Assembly (NCBI GenBank): GCA_027924645.1
Contig: BSBN01001362.1
Coordinates: 2,014,501 to 2,078,500, forward strand
Length of the DNA: 64,000 nt
DNA from: Cunninghamia lanceolata
Taxonomy: Eukaryota > Streptophyta > Pinopsida > Cupressales > Cupressaceae
Direction: 5' to 3'
Shown here: positions 46,102 through 58,025 of the stretch, piece after piece
Layout: every line of letters begins with the position of its first letter
Numbering within the stretch: the stretch's first letter is position 1
Translations under genes and position numbers: made by a program
Notes under the pieces: model-generated
Database searches by the model: none
What the model saw: the letters and a program-made list of their open reading frames with translations, nothing else
Told to the model about the DNA's origin: nothing

Positions 46102-48650
46102 TGAAAGGAAGCAAGCTATACAAAAAAATTTCCTACACTAATACTTTGAGAGGAGGTATATGCAAATTTATGGTCTTTACAAGTACAAGTATTTAGGAAA
46201 CATATACAAACATTATAAAACAATATACCACAACATAAAAGTTTACATGTATAAAACCCTTCCAAAAGAAAAAAAAACCCACACTCCAAAAGCACAACCA
46301 CTAGTATTATTCAACAACAACCATGTTTACAATATAATGAGGAGGCTACGCATCTTATGGGAGTATCACCAACATATAAGTCTAGAGTAATTTTGACATC
46401 ATAACAATACTTTCAAAATAACCATATACAACTACAACTTCAAGTATCAATATATAGGAGAAGCTTCAAATTGGAAACAATAAATGGTTATGAAAAACCA
46501 TGAGCAAAGCTAATGGAGGTATGCCACTCAAATGGTCAAGGAACAAATTCTAATGCCCCCTTGGTCTTAGTCTTTCAGGATATTTTTATTTTTTTCCTAA
46601 AAATATGTCATAAATATCATATTTGACCACCCAAACTTGGGTACCTCTTTTTTTTTTATTCAACCCATCCAAAGATGTTCCATGACATGTGTCCAAACTT
46701 GTCGTAATGTTTGTCAAGATTCTAATGTAACCTCTCTCTTATAGGCTCTTACACATCATAAGAATCTGTCATAAGTAACTTCCATCATGATGACTCAAGA
46801 TGCTAGATTACACACCTTCCAAAATGTTGACACATGACTAAAAGTGCCACCTTAATGTGGAACACCAACTTACTCATGTGAGGACAAAATCATTAAAGAA
46901 AAACAATAGTGCCACCTCAAAATTGGATGCCAACTTTCCCATGCGAGGATAAAAACACTAAAGATGAAATAGTAAATGCAAACAAAGTAATAAATATGAA
47001 TAGTAGGAATGCAAGGTTGAGACACATTTTTCTAATAGTGCATTTGTCATGGTGGGGTGATCCTACAATAGTGTGTTCTACTTGTGAGAGAAGACACAAA
47101 AATGAGTTTTGGAGGGTAAAAATTGTTGAACACATTTGAATGTAAAATGTATGCCATGTTTAAATAGGCTTGAAATGAGTGGGATTCAAATGAAAGTGTT
47201 TTTTTTTCTATTTTTAAATGTTACACCTTGAAAAGCCCTATAAGAAGGGACCTTTGAATGAATATCCTTAAAATGAGGTCTTTTTTCTAACCTCCTCCTT
47301 TTGCTCACTTGGTTTTTAGAAGAAATTATTGCTTCAAAACAGAGTTTGGACCATCAAATGAAGTCACAGGATATGACACTTTGCAAGATGGTAGCTCTTA
47401 GAGTAAGTTTTCTATAAAGTACATAATAAATACATGCACCCTTCATATTGATGCCCATGTTTAACTAAAAAAATTGACATATACAAAAAATAATTTGTTA
47501 TGGTAGAACAATATTCTAAATTATAATTAATTTGAATTTAAAATAATAATAATAAATAAAATATACAACAAAAAAATTTAAAAAATAAATGTCTTAGATA
47601 TCAACATTTTGAATTTAAAAATATTAATAATAAATAAAATATACAACAAAAAATTAAAAAGAATACATGTCTTAGATATCAGTGTTAATAGTTTTTGTTT
47701 AAGAAAATATGAATCTATTCTATTTCTTAAAAAATTATGCATTATAACATAATATAACTCAATAAAAATATGATAAAATATAAAAAACAAGTTATTTACT
47801 TGAGGAGGTTACTGCACTAAATTGACTACTGTAGCATTCTTTTAATAATCATATTGTTAGCTTCTAATTATTCTTTATAAGTGTAGGAGACAATGCTTTA
47901 AATTTTTTACTTCTAATAAAATTGTGTGGAACCAAACATCTATAACATTATAACACAATAATAAATTATAATTAAAATTTTTTGAGAAATAATAACACAA
48001 TAATAAATTATAATTAAGAAATTTTGAAAAATATTTTAAAGAATGATGGAAATTTTTAATTTAAACTTTTATATATATATAACCAAATAATATTCGAACA
48101 ATAAAACTATTTTGTCATTGCATTTAGGAAACATTAATAAAAGATAATAATAATAAGAAAAAGTTCGTAGTAATTAAAGGAAGGAGGAAGAGAGGAGGAG
48201 GTGCATTATGAGCGAGGAGAATACAAGTGAACTTGTGCCCTCTTCGCTTCTTGTTTTTGTCCCTATTATTTTTCATTCACATTATGCCGTGTAGTTTCGT
48301 TCATGTCATTTAGAAGAGTTTTTTCGTTCATTCCATTTAATTAGGCTGAAATGATTGGTGGAGTTCATTTTAGTGAACGCTAAACTGTGTTTATAAATTG
48401 AATGCAGATGAAGAGTCTTGCCGTGAAGAATGGATGCTTTTATCCCGCATACTCCGCATTAGTCGTCGTTTCTTGTAGATGGAAGTAGGCAAATTAAGCA
48501 TTGTGATTACCAAATCAAAGGGTCGTTGTGCAAGCCATCTGGTGCAATACTCAATGCCACCAGAGAGATCATTGCATATTATGTGTAGAAAACTTGCATA
48601 GCTTCGTCTGCGCCATAACTAGGTATTCCCTTTTTAAATTTTTTTAAAGG
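46102..48650. other. AT-rich stretch: copia LTR remnant and small tandem duplications
   Basis: The first few hundred bases are presumably the copia 5' LTR. AGTGCCACCT units of about 70 bases are duplicated at 46840 and 46911. ATATACAACAAAAAA with ATGTCTTAGATATCA is duplicated about 80 bases apart at 47560-47685. AATAATAAATTATAATTAA is duplicated near 47960 and 48000. No coding sequence is convincing. Confidence 0.5.
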
Positions 48651-48684
48651 TTTGATCTATTATTATTCGCTGGGTTTAAACAAC

Positions 48685-48804
48685 ACACACTAAGCTTTGA
48701 CATGTTTAGGTGGCTGGTGGGCTCCTTCTCTTATTAACACATTAACAAAATAGAGTAAGAGAAAGGGCCCACCAGCCACCTAAACAAGTCATAGCTTAGT
48801 GTGT
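48685..48804. repeat. Hairpin, about 50-bp arms
   Basis: ACACTAAGCTTTGACATGTT and GGTGGCTGGTGGGC on the left arm (48687-48732) pair with GCCCACCAGCCACC and AACAAGTCATAGCTTAGTGT on the right arm (48756-48804), around a 23-base loop. Few mismatches are present. It lies just downstream of the oxygenase fragment on the minus strand. Confidence 0.75.
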
Positions 48805-48854
48805 CCTGTTTATTGTTTTGGTATATTCAGCGGTTCTAAGATATTTTTACCTTT

Positions 48855-49640
48855 AAGCTCTGTGCTCTTGAGGGTGCCTATTAATTTGCAAATTCTTCAT
48901 ACAGCATGGACCTATACATGGATGGGTGAGTTGTGGAGCACAAAATATCAAAGCATCCAAAGCAGGCCCATTGGCTGCTGCAATTGAAATTCTTGTTCTC
49001 TCTGCATTCACCAATACTCTGTGCTCCACACTCTTGTATCTCTCATTGCTCACAATCTGTTTCCCAAGAAAAATCAAATCTCCAATCTCAGCACCACCTA
49101 TTTAGTTAATCAACTAACTTAGATCTCTGTAATTTTTTTTAAAGTTTATACCTTCAATCGGTTGTAAACATTGACCGCAACCACTCTACTTAAATATCAT
49201 CCACTTCAATGGTCAAACACTCAATAGCAATTTTACACCTCATTCACAATAACAAGTGGTAAATATTTGTATTATTTTAATTGGCCAAAATTGACCTTTG
49301 ACTGTTGAAGTGGATGATATTTAAGAATAGCCGCAACCACTGGTTCCACTGCCAACCAATGACCCTTATGACGTACTTGCAGACCTCCCACCTCATCTTG
49401 TAACAGTATGGTGAGACCCCCACAATCAGTATGGGGTGCAATGTCCATTGTAAGCTCTGGTTCTGGGCATCTAAGTTAAAAGTTTAGTGCACCAACCTGA
49501 AGGTCCTCTGTGGAAACAGTTTCTATGTATGTAAGCTGCAGTCCTAAGCTTTCAGATATCACTAACCTCAATTTTAAAGCCAATTTTCTGATTTCCTTGA
49601 ACTATTGTCCAGCAACATCTCTACTTCCATAAAAATTACA
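48855..49640 (-). pseudogene. 2-oxoglutarate/Fe(II)-dependent oxygenase fragment
   Basis: Minus-strand segments in order: EIRKLALKLRLVISESLGLQ (49595), [20 protein letters not shown] (HxD iron ligands present, 49450) and [20 protein letters not shown]. After an interruption come EIGDLIFLGKQIVSNERYKS and EHRVLVNAERTRIS (second iron-binding His and the RxS motif for 2-oxoglutarate, about 49010). This is the C-terminal half of a DOXC-class plant oxygenase, similar in layout to DMR6-, S3H- or flavanone-hydroxylase-like proteins. A stop lies before RCPEP. A MITE at 49186-49330 sits between the two halves, at or near a usual intron position. Substrate cannot be inferred. Confidence 0.75.
49186..49330. 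mobile_element. MITE, Mutator-like, in the oxygenase fragment
   Basis: Ends CTACTTAAATATCATCCACT and AGTGGATGATATTTAAGAATAG form inverted repeats. The element is bracketed by the 11-base direct repeat CCGCAACCACT at 49175-49185 and 49331-49341. A 9-11 base duplication points to the Mutator group. Confidence 0.75.
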
Positions 49641-49941
49641 ATAATGAACCAATCGAATATACGGGTTTAAAAGAATTACTTTATCTTAACAAAAAAAAAT
49701 TTAAATTGGATGCATTTATTTCAAACTAAATTACGACTTAGGCTTCTCTAGCGTAGAACCTCCTTTGTGCATTACCATTGAGCTACTAGTCCCTGGCTGA
49801 CTAGCTTTCGTGTGGGGTCTCTATTTGATATTGAGTTACTGGTTTATTTGTGTCTGAACTTTCTAATGGACTCTTTATTATGGTTTGGTTGTGGTTCATT
49901 TTTTCAACCCTTCAAATAATTTAGTATTTACAACAGTATAT

Positions 49942-50072
49942 CTATTTAAATATCATCTATTTCAATAGTCAAACAATTAATAGTAATATTTTATTTGTCT
50001 TGGTAAATATTTGTCTATTTTATTGGCCAAAATTAACTTTTGACTGTTGAAATCGATGATATTTAAAAATAG
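49942..50072. mobile_element. Second copy of the same MITE family
   Basis: CTATTTAAATATCATCTATT at the left and GATGATATTTAAAAATAG at the right, with internal TTGGCCAAAATTAACTTTTG shared with the first copy (TTGGCCAAAATTGACCTTTG). Flanking target duplication is no longer clear. Confidence 0.65.
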
Positions 50073-50939
50073 CCACAACAATATAATATGTGATAATAGT
50101 CTTGGTTATAGAATTCAATTCCAAATTTAGTTTCTCAAATCTCAGCCTGGGCATATTGTGTTTCGGGAGGGATGGGTACTCCTTTTGAATAATCAACAGA
50201 ATTTATATCCTTAAAAGGGAAAACCGTATGGTCAAGATACACGAGTCTAATATTTCAACGATGGAAGCAGAGAATTTTAATTTTGGTTACAACAGATCTT
50301 GTGATGATATTACAAGCATATAAATAATCAATCTTTAGAACTGGATGAACTATGCTAATGTGTGGTTTGGGGTTAACTGAGGAAATCTAACTGGAGGTGT
50401 GCAGAGTCCTTTAGTCTCTCAGCTTGCGCATTTTGTATTTAGACATGGCCACATGCTCTTTTTCAATAATCAACAGCATGGTAAAGACTGCAGATCATTC
50501 AAGACAGTTTTGGTTTTATATTTCAAAGTCATTTCAGTTGGTACCCAATTTCATTTGATCCGGATAATCTATAAAATATGAAAATCTGGACTCAGCTTCC
50601 GCTTTTAATTAATATAAGCTTACTTCATCTGATAATAAAGTATAGAAAAATACTAGATATAATTTGGGGGATTATCTGGAGTTTGCAGTACAGGATGGCA
50701 GAAATGCCTCAAATAATCTCTCTCACTTCTGTATGCATTGCTTTTATTTGAGGGTCTCTCGGATTGCATTCCTTAAACTTTTGCACTCGGAGTGGCTGAG
50801 CTGATTCGTAGGTTACGGCTGGGCTTATCCAATACACTGTAAGCTTTGACTGTTGGACGTGGCAATGTGAGCCCTTTAACTTCCGTTTATTCTCACTCTC
50901 CCGTTCCGTTTCCCATCCCGCTTCAGCATACACTCAAAC
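50073..50939. other. No gene recognised; diverged direct repeat
   Basis: A segment near 50135-50200 (CTCAGCCTGGGCATATTGTG ... AATAATCAACAG) recurs in diverged form at 50417-50478 (CTCAGCTTGCGCATTTTGTA ... AATAATCAACAG), roughly 280 bases apart. Nothing codes convincingly. Confidence 0.4.
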
Positions 50940-52193
50940 TCACTGTCAAAGTTCCCGCACTGCGGAAGTTTTGGGGATGCCGGAAAAATGTTTGATCGCA
51001 TAAAAAACAAGATAGCGTCGCACTGTTTCACCATATGCAACAAACAGGTCTGCAATCCGATCAGTTTACATTTGCCAGCGTACTCCCAGCCTGTGCCAAA
51101 ATGGGAGCTTTGAAACAGGGTATGGACATCCATCAAAGCATAAAGGATAGAGGATTTTTGTCCGATGTTGTAGTTGTAACTGCTCTGGTAGACATGTATG
51201 CAATGTGGAAGCATAGACAAGGTACGCGAACTGTTTGACAAAGTGCCTCAAAGAAATGTGGTCTCATGGAATGAGATGATTGCAGGATATGTGCATCGAT
51301 GCTCTCAAAATGTTCAAATTAATGATGTACATCGAACATATCTTGACATTATAAGTTTTGGTTGTGTTCTATGTGCATGCAATCATTTAGGGTTTAGTGG
51401 ATGAGGGTTGTACATACTTCAATCAGACGAGTAACCCTTATTGCATTACACCTACAATTGATCATTGTGTGTGTACGGTTGACCTTCTTGCTCATACTGG
51501 GTATCTTGAAGACACCCTAAACTTTATCTTAAAGATGCTAGTTAAACCTATGGTGGTTGTGTGGATGTGTTTTCTTGGTGCCTATAGATCACATATGGAT
51601 ATAGGCTTAGGAGTATTTACAGCAACATTGCTTTTTGATTTGGATCCTAAAAATGTTTTGATTTGGATCCTAAAAATGTTGTGACACTTATGTTCTTCTC
51701 TCAAACATCTATGCAGAAGTGGGCAGGTTGTGTGAGGTTCAAATGGTAAGGAGATTGATAAAAGATAAAAGGAATTAAAAAGATCCCTAGATATAGTTGG
51801 ATTGGAGGCCATAAAATGGCACGTGCTTTTTGTGTAGGAGATAGATCACATCCACAAACACGGAAGATCTATGCAAAGTTGGAGAAATTGGCTTGGGAGA
51901 TGAAGGCAACAAGGTATTCTCCAAATTCAAGACATTTACTTAGTGATGTGGAAAAGGAGGGAAAAAAATTATTTCTCTGCCACCATAGTGAAAAGTTGGC
52001 AATTGCCTTCGGTTTGTTAGACGTGCCCCCTAGAACAACTATTAGAGTTGTTAAGAACCTTCAAGTATGTGTTGATTGGCACATTGCAACGAAATTTATC
52101 TCCAAGATTTTTGCAAGAGAAATTGTTTTGAGAGATGCAAATTGTTTCCATCATTTTAAATAGGCAAAATGCTCTTGTAGAATTTATTGGTGA
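50940..52193 (+). pseudogene. DYW-class pentatricopeptide repeat gene copy, broken
   Basis: PPR motifs are visible in three frames: CGSFGDAGKMFDRI (50955), DQFTFASVLPACAKMGALKQ (51060), ALVDMYA (51185), RELFDKVPQRNVVSWNEMIA (51225) and a final E-type region to about 51690. The DYW deaminase-like domain runs 51830-52190, with FCVGDRSHPQ and [11 protein letters not shown] (HxE intact). RVVKNLQVCVDWH has one cysteine of the C-x2-C pair replaced by tryptophan. The domain ends CSCRIYW instead of the usual G-D-Y-W. An in-frame TAG at 52161 precedes the last ten codons. At least three frameshifts disable the gene. Functional relatives edit organellar RNA. Confidence 0.85.
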
Positions 52194-52894
52194 CATTAAA
52201 TGAAGTGATTTGAAAAAGAGGCTCACACAATAATAATGTGCACCATGTCAAACCTACACTAATAATAAAGGAACAAAGTTTTATTTTCAGTTTCTAGAAA
52301 AAGAATTGGTTTTGTTTTTGTTTTGAACATTTGGCAATCTAGACTATGATGTTAGCTTCGTAGAATTAGATGCATAGAGTGCAATGGAGATCATTACTTA
52401 TATACACTGTTGGGGTATCTATCAAAGACTTATTTTATGATAACATGGACGTTTAATTGAATAGTTTGAATCATAAACCCATGTATGTATGAAATGAAAT
52501 GTTGGAGGAGAAGGTGGAGAAAAGGAAAAACATAAGGTGAGGAACACTTCAAGTAAATGGAAAGATGCTTGACCAGTAGGAAATGGGAGAGGAGGGATCG
52601 CAATTACCCTTGCCATTTTGTATAGTTCTTTTGTTTGGATTAATTGTATTATCTTTTGCCTATGTTAGGTTAACCATTTAATTATACATTCTAGATTCAA
52701 TATGTAATTTTATATAAGTTTTTGTTGATTTTGTATCATTTATGGTTAGATATTTTTAATGTTGTTTTATATCCCTTTGCTTGGTGAAATAGCTAATAAA
52801 TTTGTGAATTTGCAGATATTTTTTAATTTAATTTGATTTCAATATGTTTGGTTGTAATTATAAATAAACCAATACAATTAGAAATAAACCAATA
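51120..52894 (+). repeat. Left arm of a large inverted duplication
   Basis: Reverse-complementary to 62463-63733, from GTATGGACATCCATCAAAG through the DYW domain to AGAAATAAACCAATA. About 470 bases of the left arm (roughly 51207-51675) have no counterpart on the right. The arms enclose about 9.6 kb. Confidence 0.88.
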
Positions 52895-53245
52895 TAGTCT
52901 ATTTGGTTTTAATGATGGTGTATGAGTGATAATAGGGGGAAAATAGAGGAACCAAGCACTACTACATAGAGGGGGTTTTAAGACATTAATTTTAGACAAA
53001 ATATTAATGTTGTCTTAAATATATTTTTTATGTTTAAATTAGATTTTTAATTTTCTAATTGTCTTAAATTAAGACAATAAAAAAATACTTTTTCTAAAAT
53101 AATTTTTTTTTTAATTTAATTTGATTTCAATCTGTTTGGTTTTAATTATAAATAAACCAATACAATTAGAAATAAACCAATATAATCTATTTGGTTTTAG
53201 TAATGGTGTATGAGTGACAATATGGGGAAAATAGAGGAACCAAGC
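52819..53245. repeat. 139-bp duplication flanking a 150-bp AT-rich spacer
   Basis: Copies at 52819-52957 and 53107-53245 both run from TTTTTAATTTAATTTGATTTC to GAGGAACCAAGC, 288 bases apart. The spacer starts CACTACTACATAGAGGGGG and contains repeated AAGACA/TGTCTTA words in both orientations. That beginning recalls CACTA transposon ends, but no matching opposite end is present. Confidence 0.6.
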
Positions 53246-54086
53246 TGATCAACTATAAAGATAACATGAGTGATCAAAAGTATTATGAAGAGAAATGAGA
53301 TATGTGTGTCAAGTGATAGGGAGATGTGAGAAAAAAGTGGGGATACCAAAGTCATGCTCCCTATGAGAGTAGGAATATGGTGGAAGAAGTAAGAAATATG
53401 GACCAAGTGGAGGTGTGTATCACACAAGAAAGGATTGAAGAGAAGCATGTATCACTACAAAGGAGAGTCAATATGACCTAGAAGAGAGGGGATAGTGATA
53501 GGTACCACCATGAGAAGATAATTGATCAAGAGAAGAATGTGTCACCACAAAGGAGAGTCAATATGAAAAAAAAAGGATTATATTTATGTTATTAATCATT
53601 TGATAAGAAATAGAGAGCCACAAACAATCATGAAACAAGGCCAAAAGAAAGATAAATCTTGATTGATGTCTTTGTTTTATGTGGGCAGAGTCAAAACTGA
53701 TAGTATATAGTATAAATATTATAATGATAATCATCCTCCACTTGTTGTAGGAAAAAGCATACATCAAGGAAAAGTGGGAACCAACTACAATAAGAAAATA
53801 AAGGCCCATAGCATGGGGAGAAAAAATGCGAGATCAAAGAAATGGTAAATAGGAAGTGAGATAGAGGAAGAAAGAAAGTTGGAAATAAACAATAGAAAAA
53901 CTGATAAAAAATATGAGATTAAACATGAAAGAGGAAGAAGGAAGAAATGTTATGAAGCAAAATCAAATAATAAGAAAATCCTAGGCAATAACAATGGTTA
54001 CTCTAGTAAGTAAGTAGGTATTATAATGTGATCATATGTTTATACACTAGACAACATTTCTTTTTGGTATACTCTATGATGTGTAA
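53246..54086. other. Purine-rich stretch without a gene
   Basis: The segment CACTACAAAGGAGAGTCAAT (53454) recurs as CACCACAAAGGAGAGTCAAT (53545). The rest is AG-rich on the plus strand to about 53980. No coding or structural RNA signal was seen. Confidence 0.4.
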
Positions 54087-54889
54087 CGGATATTGTTGTC
54101 ACATAGAATTGCACCCATCTTGGAGAGAGTCCAAGCATTCTTATGGCACAATGAGAATGATCTCAAGGTGTGGGACCTTGCAATTTGAGATCAGACCTCC
54201 AGAGAAGATTGGTTCCTCATTCTAAGCCTAATGCTTAGAGAAAACTATCTAAACCTAGTGTTAATACCGCAGGAGAAAAGGGTTAGGATGAAACTGAAAG
54301 GAAATAAAGGTGATGCACCAGATTTAATGAGTGGTAGTAAGTCTGGAAGAGACACAACAATGATTTCAATCACAAGGGAAGGTTCACATAGACTTATAGA
54401 AATGATTGAGGCTTCGGGATGAAGACCTAACCTATAAAGGAGCCATTTTACTCATAGAATAGATCACAACTTCAAGTAAAACATAGAAATTAGAGCATAA
54501 GAGAGGTAAAATATTGTGAATATATTGATCATGAAGGCAATAAACTATTACAATGCAAAATTACTTATAGCAGGAAAAGACACAGTATAGCCAATTACAT
54601 TCATGGGTGGATTAACCAGAAGACAACAGAGGCCAAGCTATAGGCATAGTGAGTCAGATTCTAATAATCCTACAATTGCACTAAGAGGTCTGACTACAAA
54701 GAAATTGGCAACATAACAACCCAAAAATTACTAACTCCTCCTACTGAAGATTACAATGCTTTTTATAACAAATTGTTGTGCAGAGGGCGTTAAGGTAGGT
54801 CCATTGGATCCAAGGACACTAATACAGTCATCAAAGTAGAGTCAGGGACAAACATCGATGAGGACAGAACCCATGCCTCTGGTAGACCT
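54087..54889 (+). repeat. Inner inverted repeat, left arm
   Basis: Reverse-complementary to 57225-58025 over about 800 bases with scattered differences. For example CACTCATTAAATC on the right matches GATTTAATGAGTG at 54322, and AGACACAACAATGATTTCAA has its complement near 57755. It ends exactly where a gypsy integrase frame begins at 54889. Confidence 0.85.
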
Positions 54890-55466
54890 ACCCACAAGGA
54901 AATGGCTTGGCTGAGTTCACCAATAAGAATCTGATCAGAATCATCAAGAAGACAGTAGAAGATAATCAGAGAACTTGGCACTCCAATTTAAAGACTTCTC
55001 TTTGGGCTGACAGAATCACCCCAAAAGAGCCATAGGTAATTCCCCTTTCATGCTTGTGTATGGAAGGGAGGCAAGGGTGCCATTATCACTAGAATTACCT
55101 TCTCTTGAGCTGGCACAATAGCTAGAACTGATGGAAGATGATGTTATGACAATCAGACTTGTAGAGTTGTTGGAACTTGAGGAGAAGAGGGATACTACTA
55201 TGAAGACCCTTGAAGCCCACCAAGATCAGGTCAAGAGAACCTTTGACAGGAAATCTATTGATAGAACATTCAGTGAAGGAGATATAGTGTTGAAATGGGA
55301 TGTAGATAGGGCCAATGCTGGAAGACATTTAAAGTTTGATACCATGTGGAGTGGCCCTTATATCATTACCAGTTGCAAACAAGCTAATGCATTCCAACTC
55401 TCTAAGTTGAATGGAAAGGTTCTACTAATCCTAGTTAACGGGATTCATCTCAAACCTTTCTTTTAG
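54889..55466 (+). pseudogene. Ty3/gypsy integrase C-terminal fragment
   Basis: The fragment starts within the last catalytic segment (YPQGNGLAEFTNKNLIRIIK), carrying the glutamate of the D,D,E triad. After a frameshift near 55020 it shows SPFMLVYGREARVPLSLELP. The C-terminal domain follows (RKSIDRTFSEGDIVLKWDVD, FDTMWSGPYIITSCKQ) to a stop at 55464-55466. A TAG near 55121 fits a glutamine codon. The first two thirds of integrase are missing; the break coincides with the inner end of the inverted-repeat arm. Confidence 0.8.
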
Positions 55467-57224
55467 CACGATTGTGAGACCCTGTAAATAGGTTAGGCTT
55501 CCTTTCAATAAGTTCCCTTGCACTCTGTTGTATTCTCATTAGGAGGATACATGCTTGCTTGTTGTTTTTTTTTGCCTTGGTAGCTTGCCCTAGTTATTTT
55601 AGCTCCTTTGTTCTTGTTGCAACCTCTTTTGACCCCATGCCCAATGGATTGATAAGGCCACTAATCTATTTTTTTAGCAGGCAAACATCCCTGAGAGGTC
55701 GCCAAAATGTTGACCCATTTTCCTCTGTCAAGAGTCAAATAATTCACCTTGAAAATCTCCTGGATATCCCTTGGAATATGGCTCTGCAGGCCTTGATCCC
55801 TCCAAATCCTCATGCTCTGCCTTCCAAAAATCCCTAATCCGGTCTGGAGAATCCTTGCACAAAACCTAGAAAAATTTAGAAATCCTTAATCTTCAAATGC
55901 CTTCCTTAGCAGGGATTTCCCATCTACATACTTAGTCATTTTGGTATGGATATCCTAATGATGTCATCCAAATCTTAGCTAACATCCCAGATATTATCTT
56001 AATATCCTAGACCTTAGCTAAGGTCTCAATATCCTCTTCATATTTGGACCTTGGTTAATATCCAGATGTTTTCTAAACATCTGGATCTTAACTAATAGCT
56101 AGATGTTTTCTAAAAATTTAGATCTTAACTAATATCCAGGTCCTTTGCAAATGTGTAGACCCTTGTGAATATGATGATGACATTATCTAGATATTTGCTA
56201 ATATCTGGATCCTTCTTAATATCCATGATTTTGCGAATGTCTCAATGACATCATCCGGACCCCCTCCCCAAAGAAATGCATATGATGATGATGTCATCCG
56301 AACATTCTACCTTCGGCATTGATAAAGCATCCTGATGACGTCATCCAGATCTCCTCTTCAATGAAGTTCTTCATACCAATGAAATCATCAAGATATTCAT
56401 ACAAGTCATCTAAATCTTAAGTTAGCACCCGGATATTAAAAGTTAATACCCATGTGGATGACGGTTTCTCCATGCTGCGAAGGAAAATTTGACGGGTTTA
56501 TCCAGATATTGCATAGCCCGCAGACCCCCTAAGACTAACATCACATTCTTTCTGCAGGGCTATAAATGAAGATAACTATAAAGTATATTGGGGGCCCATG
56601 GCCACATATCGATGACTCCGTCGGACGAAGCATATAGCATTAGGTGTCAAGGGATGAAGAAGTAGAGCCGCGGCGTTGAAGATTGAATGGTGGCGCGATG
56701 TCGCAGGTGAATCTTGCTCACAGGAAAGATCCTATGCATGATCTCGAGATGATGACATGTGGATATTCATATGCCCGTTGACTGTAACTTTGACCGCAGA
56801 TATCTCTCTCCTCCTAAGGAACTTCTACATGATCCAAAAAGCAAAATTGCTTAGAATTTCCTCCTCTTTCATTTGGTGGACTTTTTGGAGGGATATTCTT
56901 CCTTTCAAAACATGATCCAAATATCATGATCTAGATGTGCACATATGGATATCCTGATAATTGTCGATTGAGGAAGGATATGCAAGCTCGGTCGGTAAGA
57001 CATCGATTAGCGACTCACTTGAAGTGTTGTAAAGGCAGATATTCCACATTGATTTGAGTTGGTGAGCTCTACAGATGAAATTCAACAAGGATGGCACAGT
57101 TCTTCAATGCAAAGGGTCTTTAGTGGCTTAGTGGCAGATCTTTTGGTGGTTGGCGATGAATTTTGGGCTCTTTTCTTCAATGCTCTATCCTCTCTTGTGT
57201 ATGGGCAACCTTTCATAGTGTTGC
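55467..57224. other. Gypsy 3' region with short degenerate repeats
   Basis: 55960-56260 is built from variants of TAATATCCAGATGTTTTC and ATCTGGATCTTAACTAA. 56220-56460 carries GATGATGTCATCC-type units, including a perfect TGACGTCA at 56336-56343. Such arrays are typical of LTR promoter regions, but no LTR borders can be fixed. No coding sequence was recognised. Confidence 0.45.
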
Positions 57225-58025
57225 AGGTCTGCCAAAGGCATGGGTTCTGTCCCTATCACTATTTGTTCCCGACTCTACATTGATGACAACATTGGTGATC
57301 TTAGATCCCGTGGACCTACCTCAATGCCCTCTGCACAAGAATTTGTTATAAAAAGTATTATAATCTTCAGTAAAAGGAGTTAGTAATTTCAAGGTTGTTA
57401 TGCTACCAAATTCCTTGTAGTCAGACCTCTTAGTGCAATTGCAAGATTATCAGAATTTGACTCACTGTGCCTGTAGCTTGGCCTTTGTTGTCTTCTGGAT
57501 AATTCACCCATGAATGTAATTGGCTATACTGTGTCTTTTCCTGCTATAAGTTATTTTGCACTGTAATAGTTTCTGGCCTTCATGATCAATATATTTACAA
57601 TATCTTGCCTCTCTTATGCTCTGATTTCTGTGTTTTACTTGAAGCTATGATCTATTCTATGAGTAAAATGGCTCCTCTATAGGTTGGATCTTCATCTCGA
57701 AGCCTCAATCAGTTCTATAAGTCTATGTGAACCTTTTGTTGTGATTGAGATCACTGTTGTGTCTCTTCTAGGCTTACTACCACTCATTAAATCTAGTGCA
57801 TCACCTTTATTTCTATTTAGTTTCTTCCTAACCCTTTTTCCCAGCAGTATTAGCACTAGGTTTAGATATTTTTCTTGAAGCACTAGGCTTAGAATGAGGA
57901 ACTAGCCTTCTCTGGAGGTCTAATCTCAACTTGCAAGGTCCCACACCTTGAGATCATTTCCATTGTGTCATTAGAATGCTTGGACTCTCTCCAAGCTGGG
58001 TGCAATTTTATGTGACAACAGATAT
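57225..58025 (-). repeat. Inner inverted repeat, right arm
   Basis: Reverse complement of 54087-54889. Beyond its inner end (57224) the sequence is unrelated to the integrase on the other side, so only the arm is duplicated. Both arms carry the same broken minus/plus reading frame with interrupting TAG codons. Confidence 0.85.

Noticed and set aside
49780..49830. Possible tRNA or SINE head (ACCATTGAGCTACTAGTCC)
   Set aside because: No cloverleaf could be drawn and there is no second promoter box at the right distance.
52957..53106. CACTA transposon end
   Set aside because: Starts CACTACTACATAG but there is no matching inverted end and no 3-base duplication; the flanking 139-bp repeats are direct.
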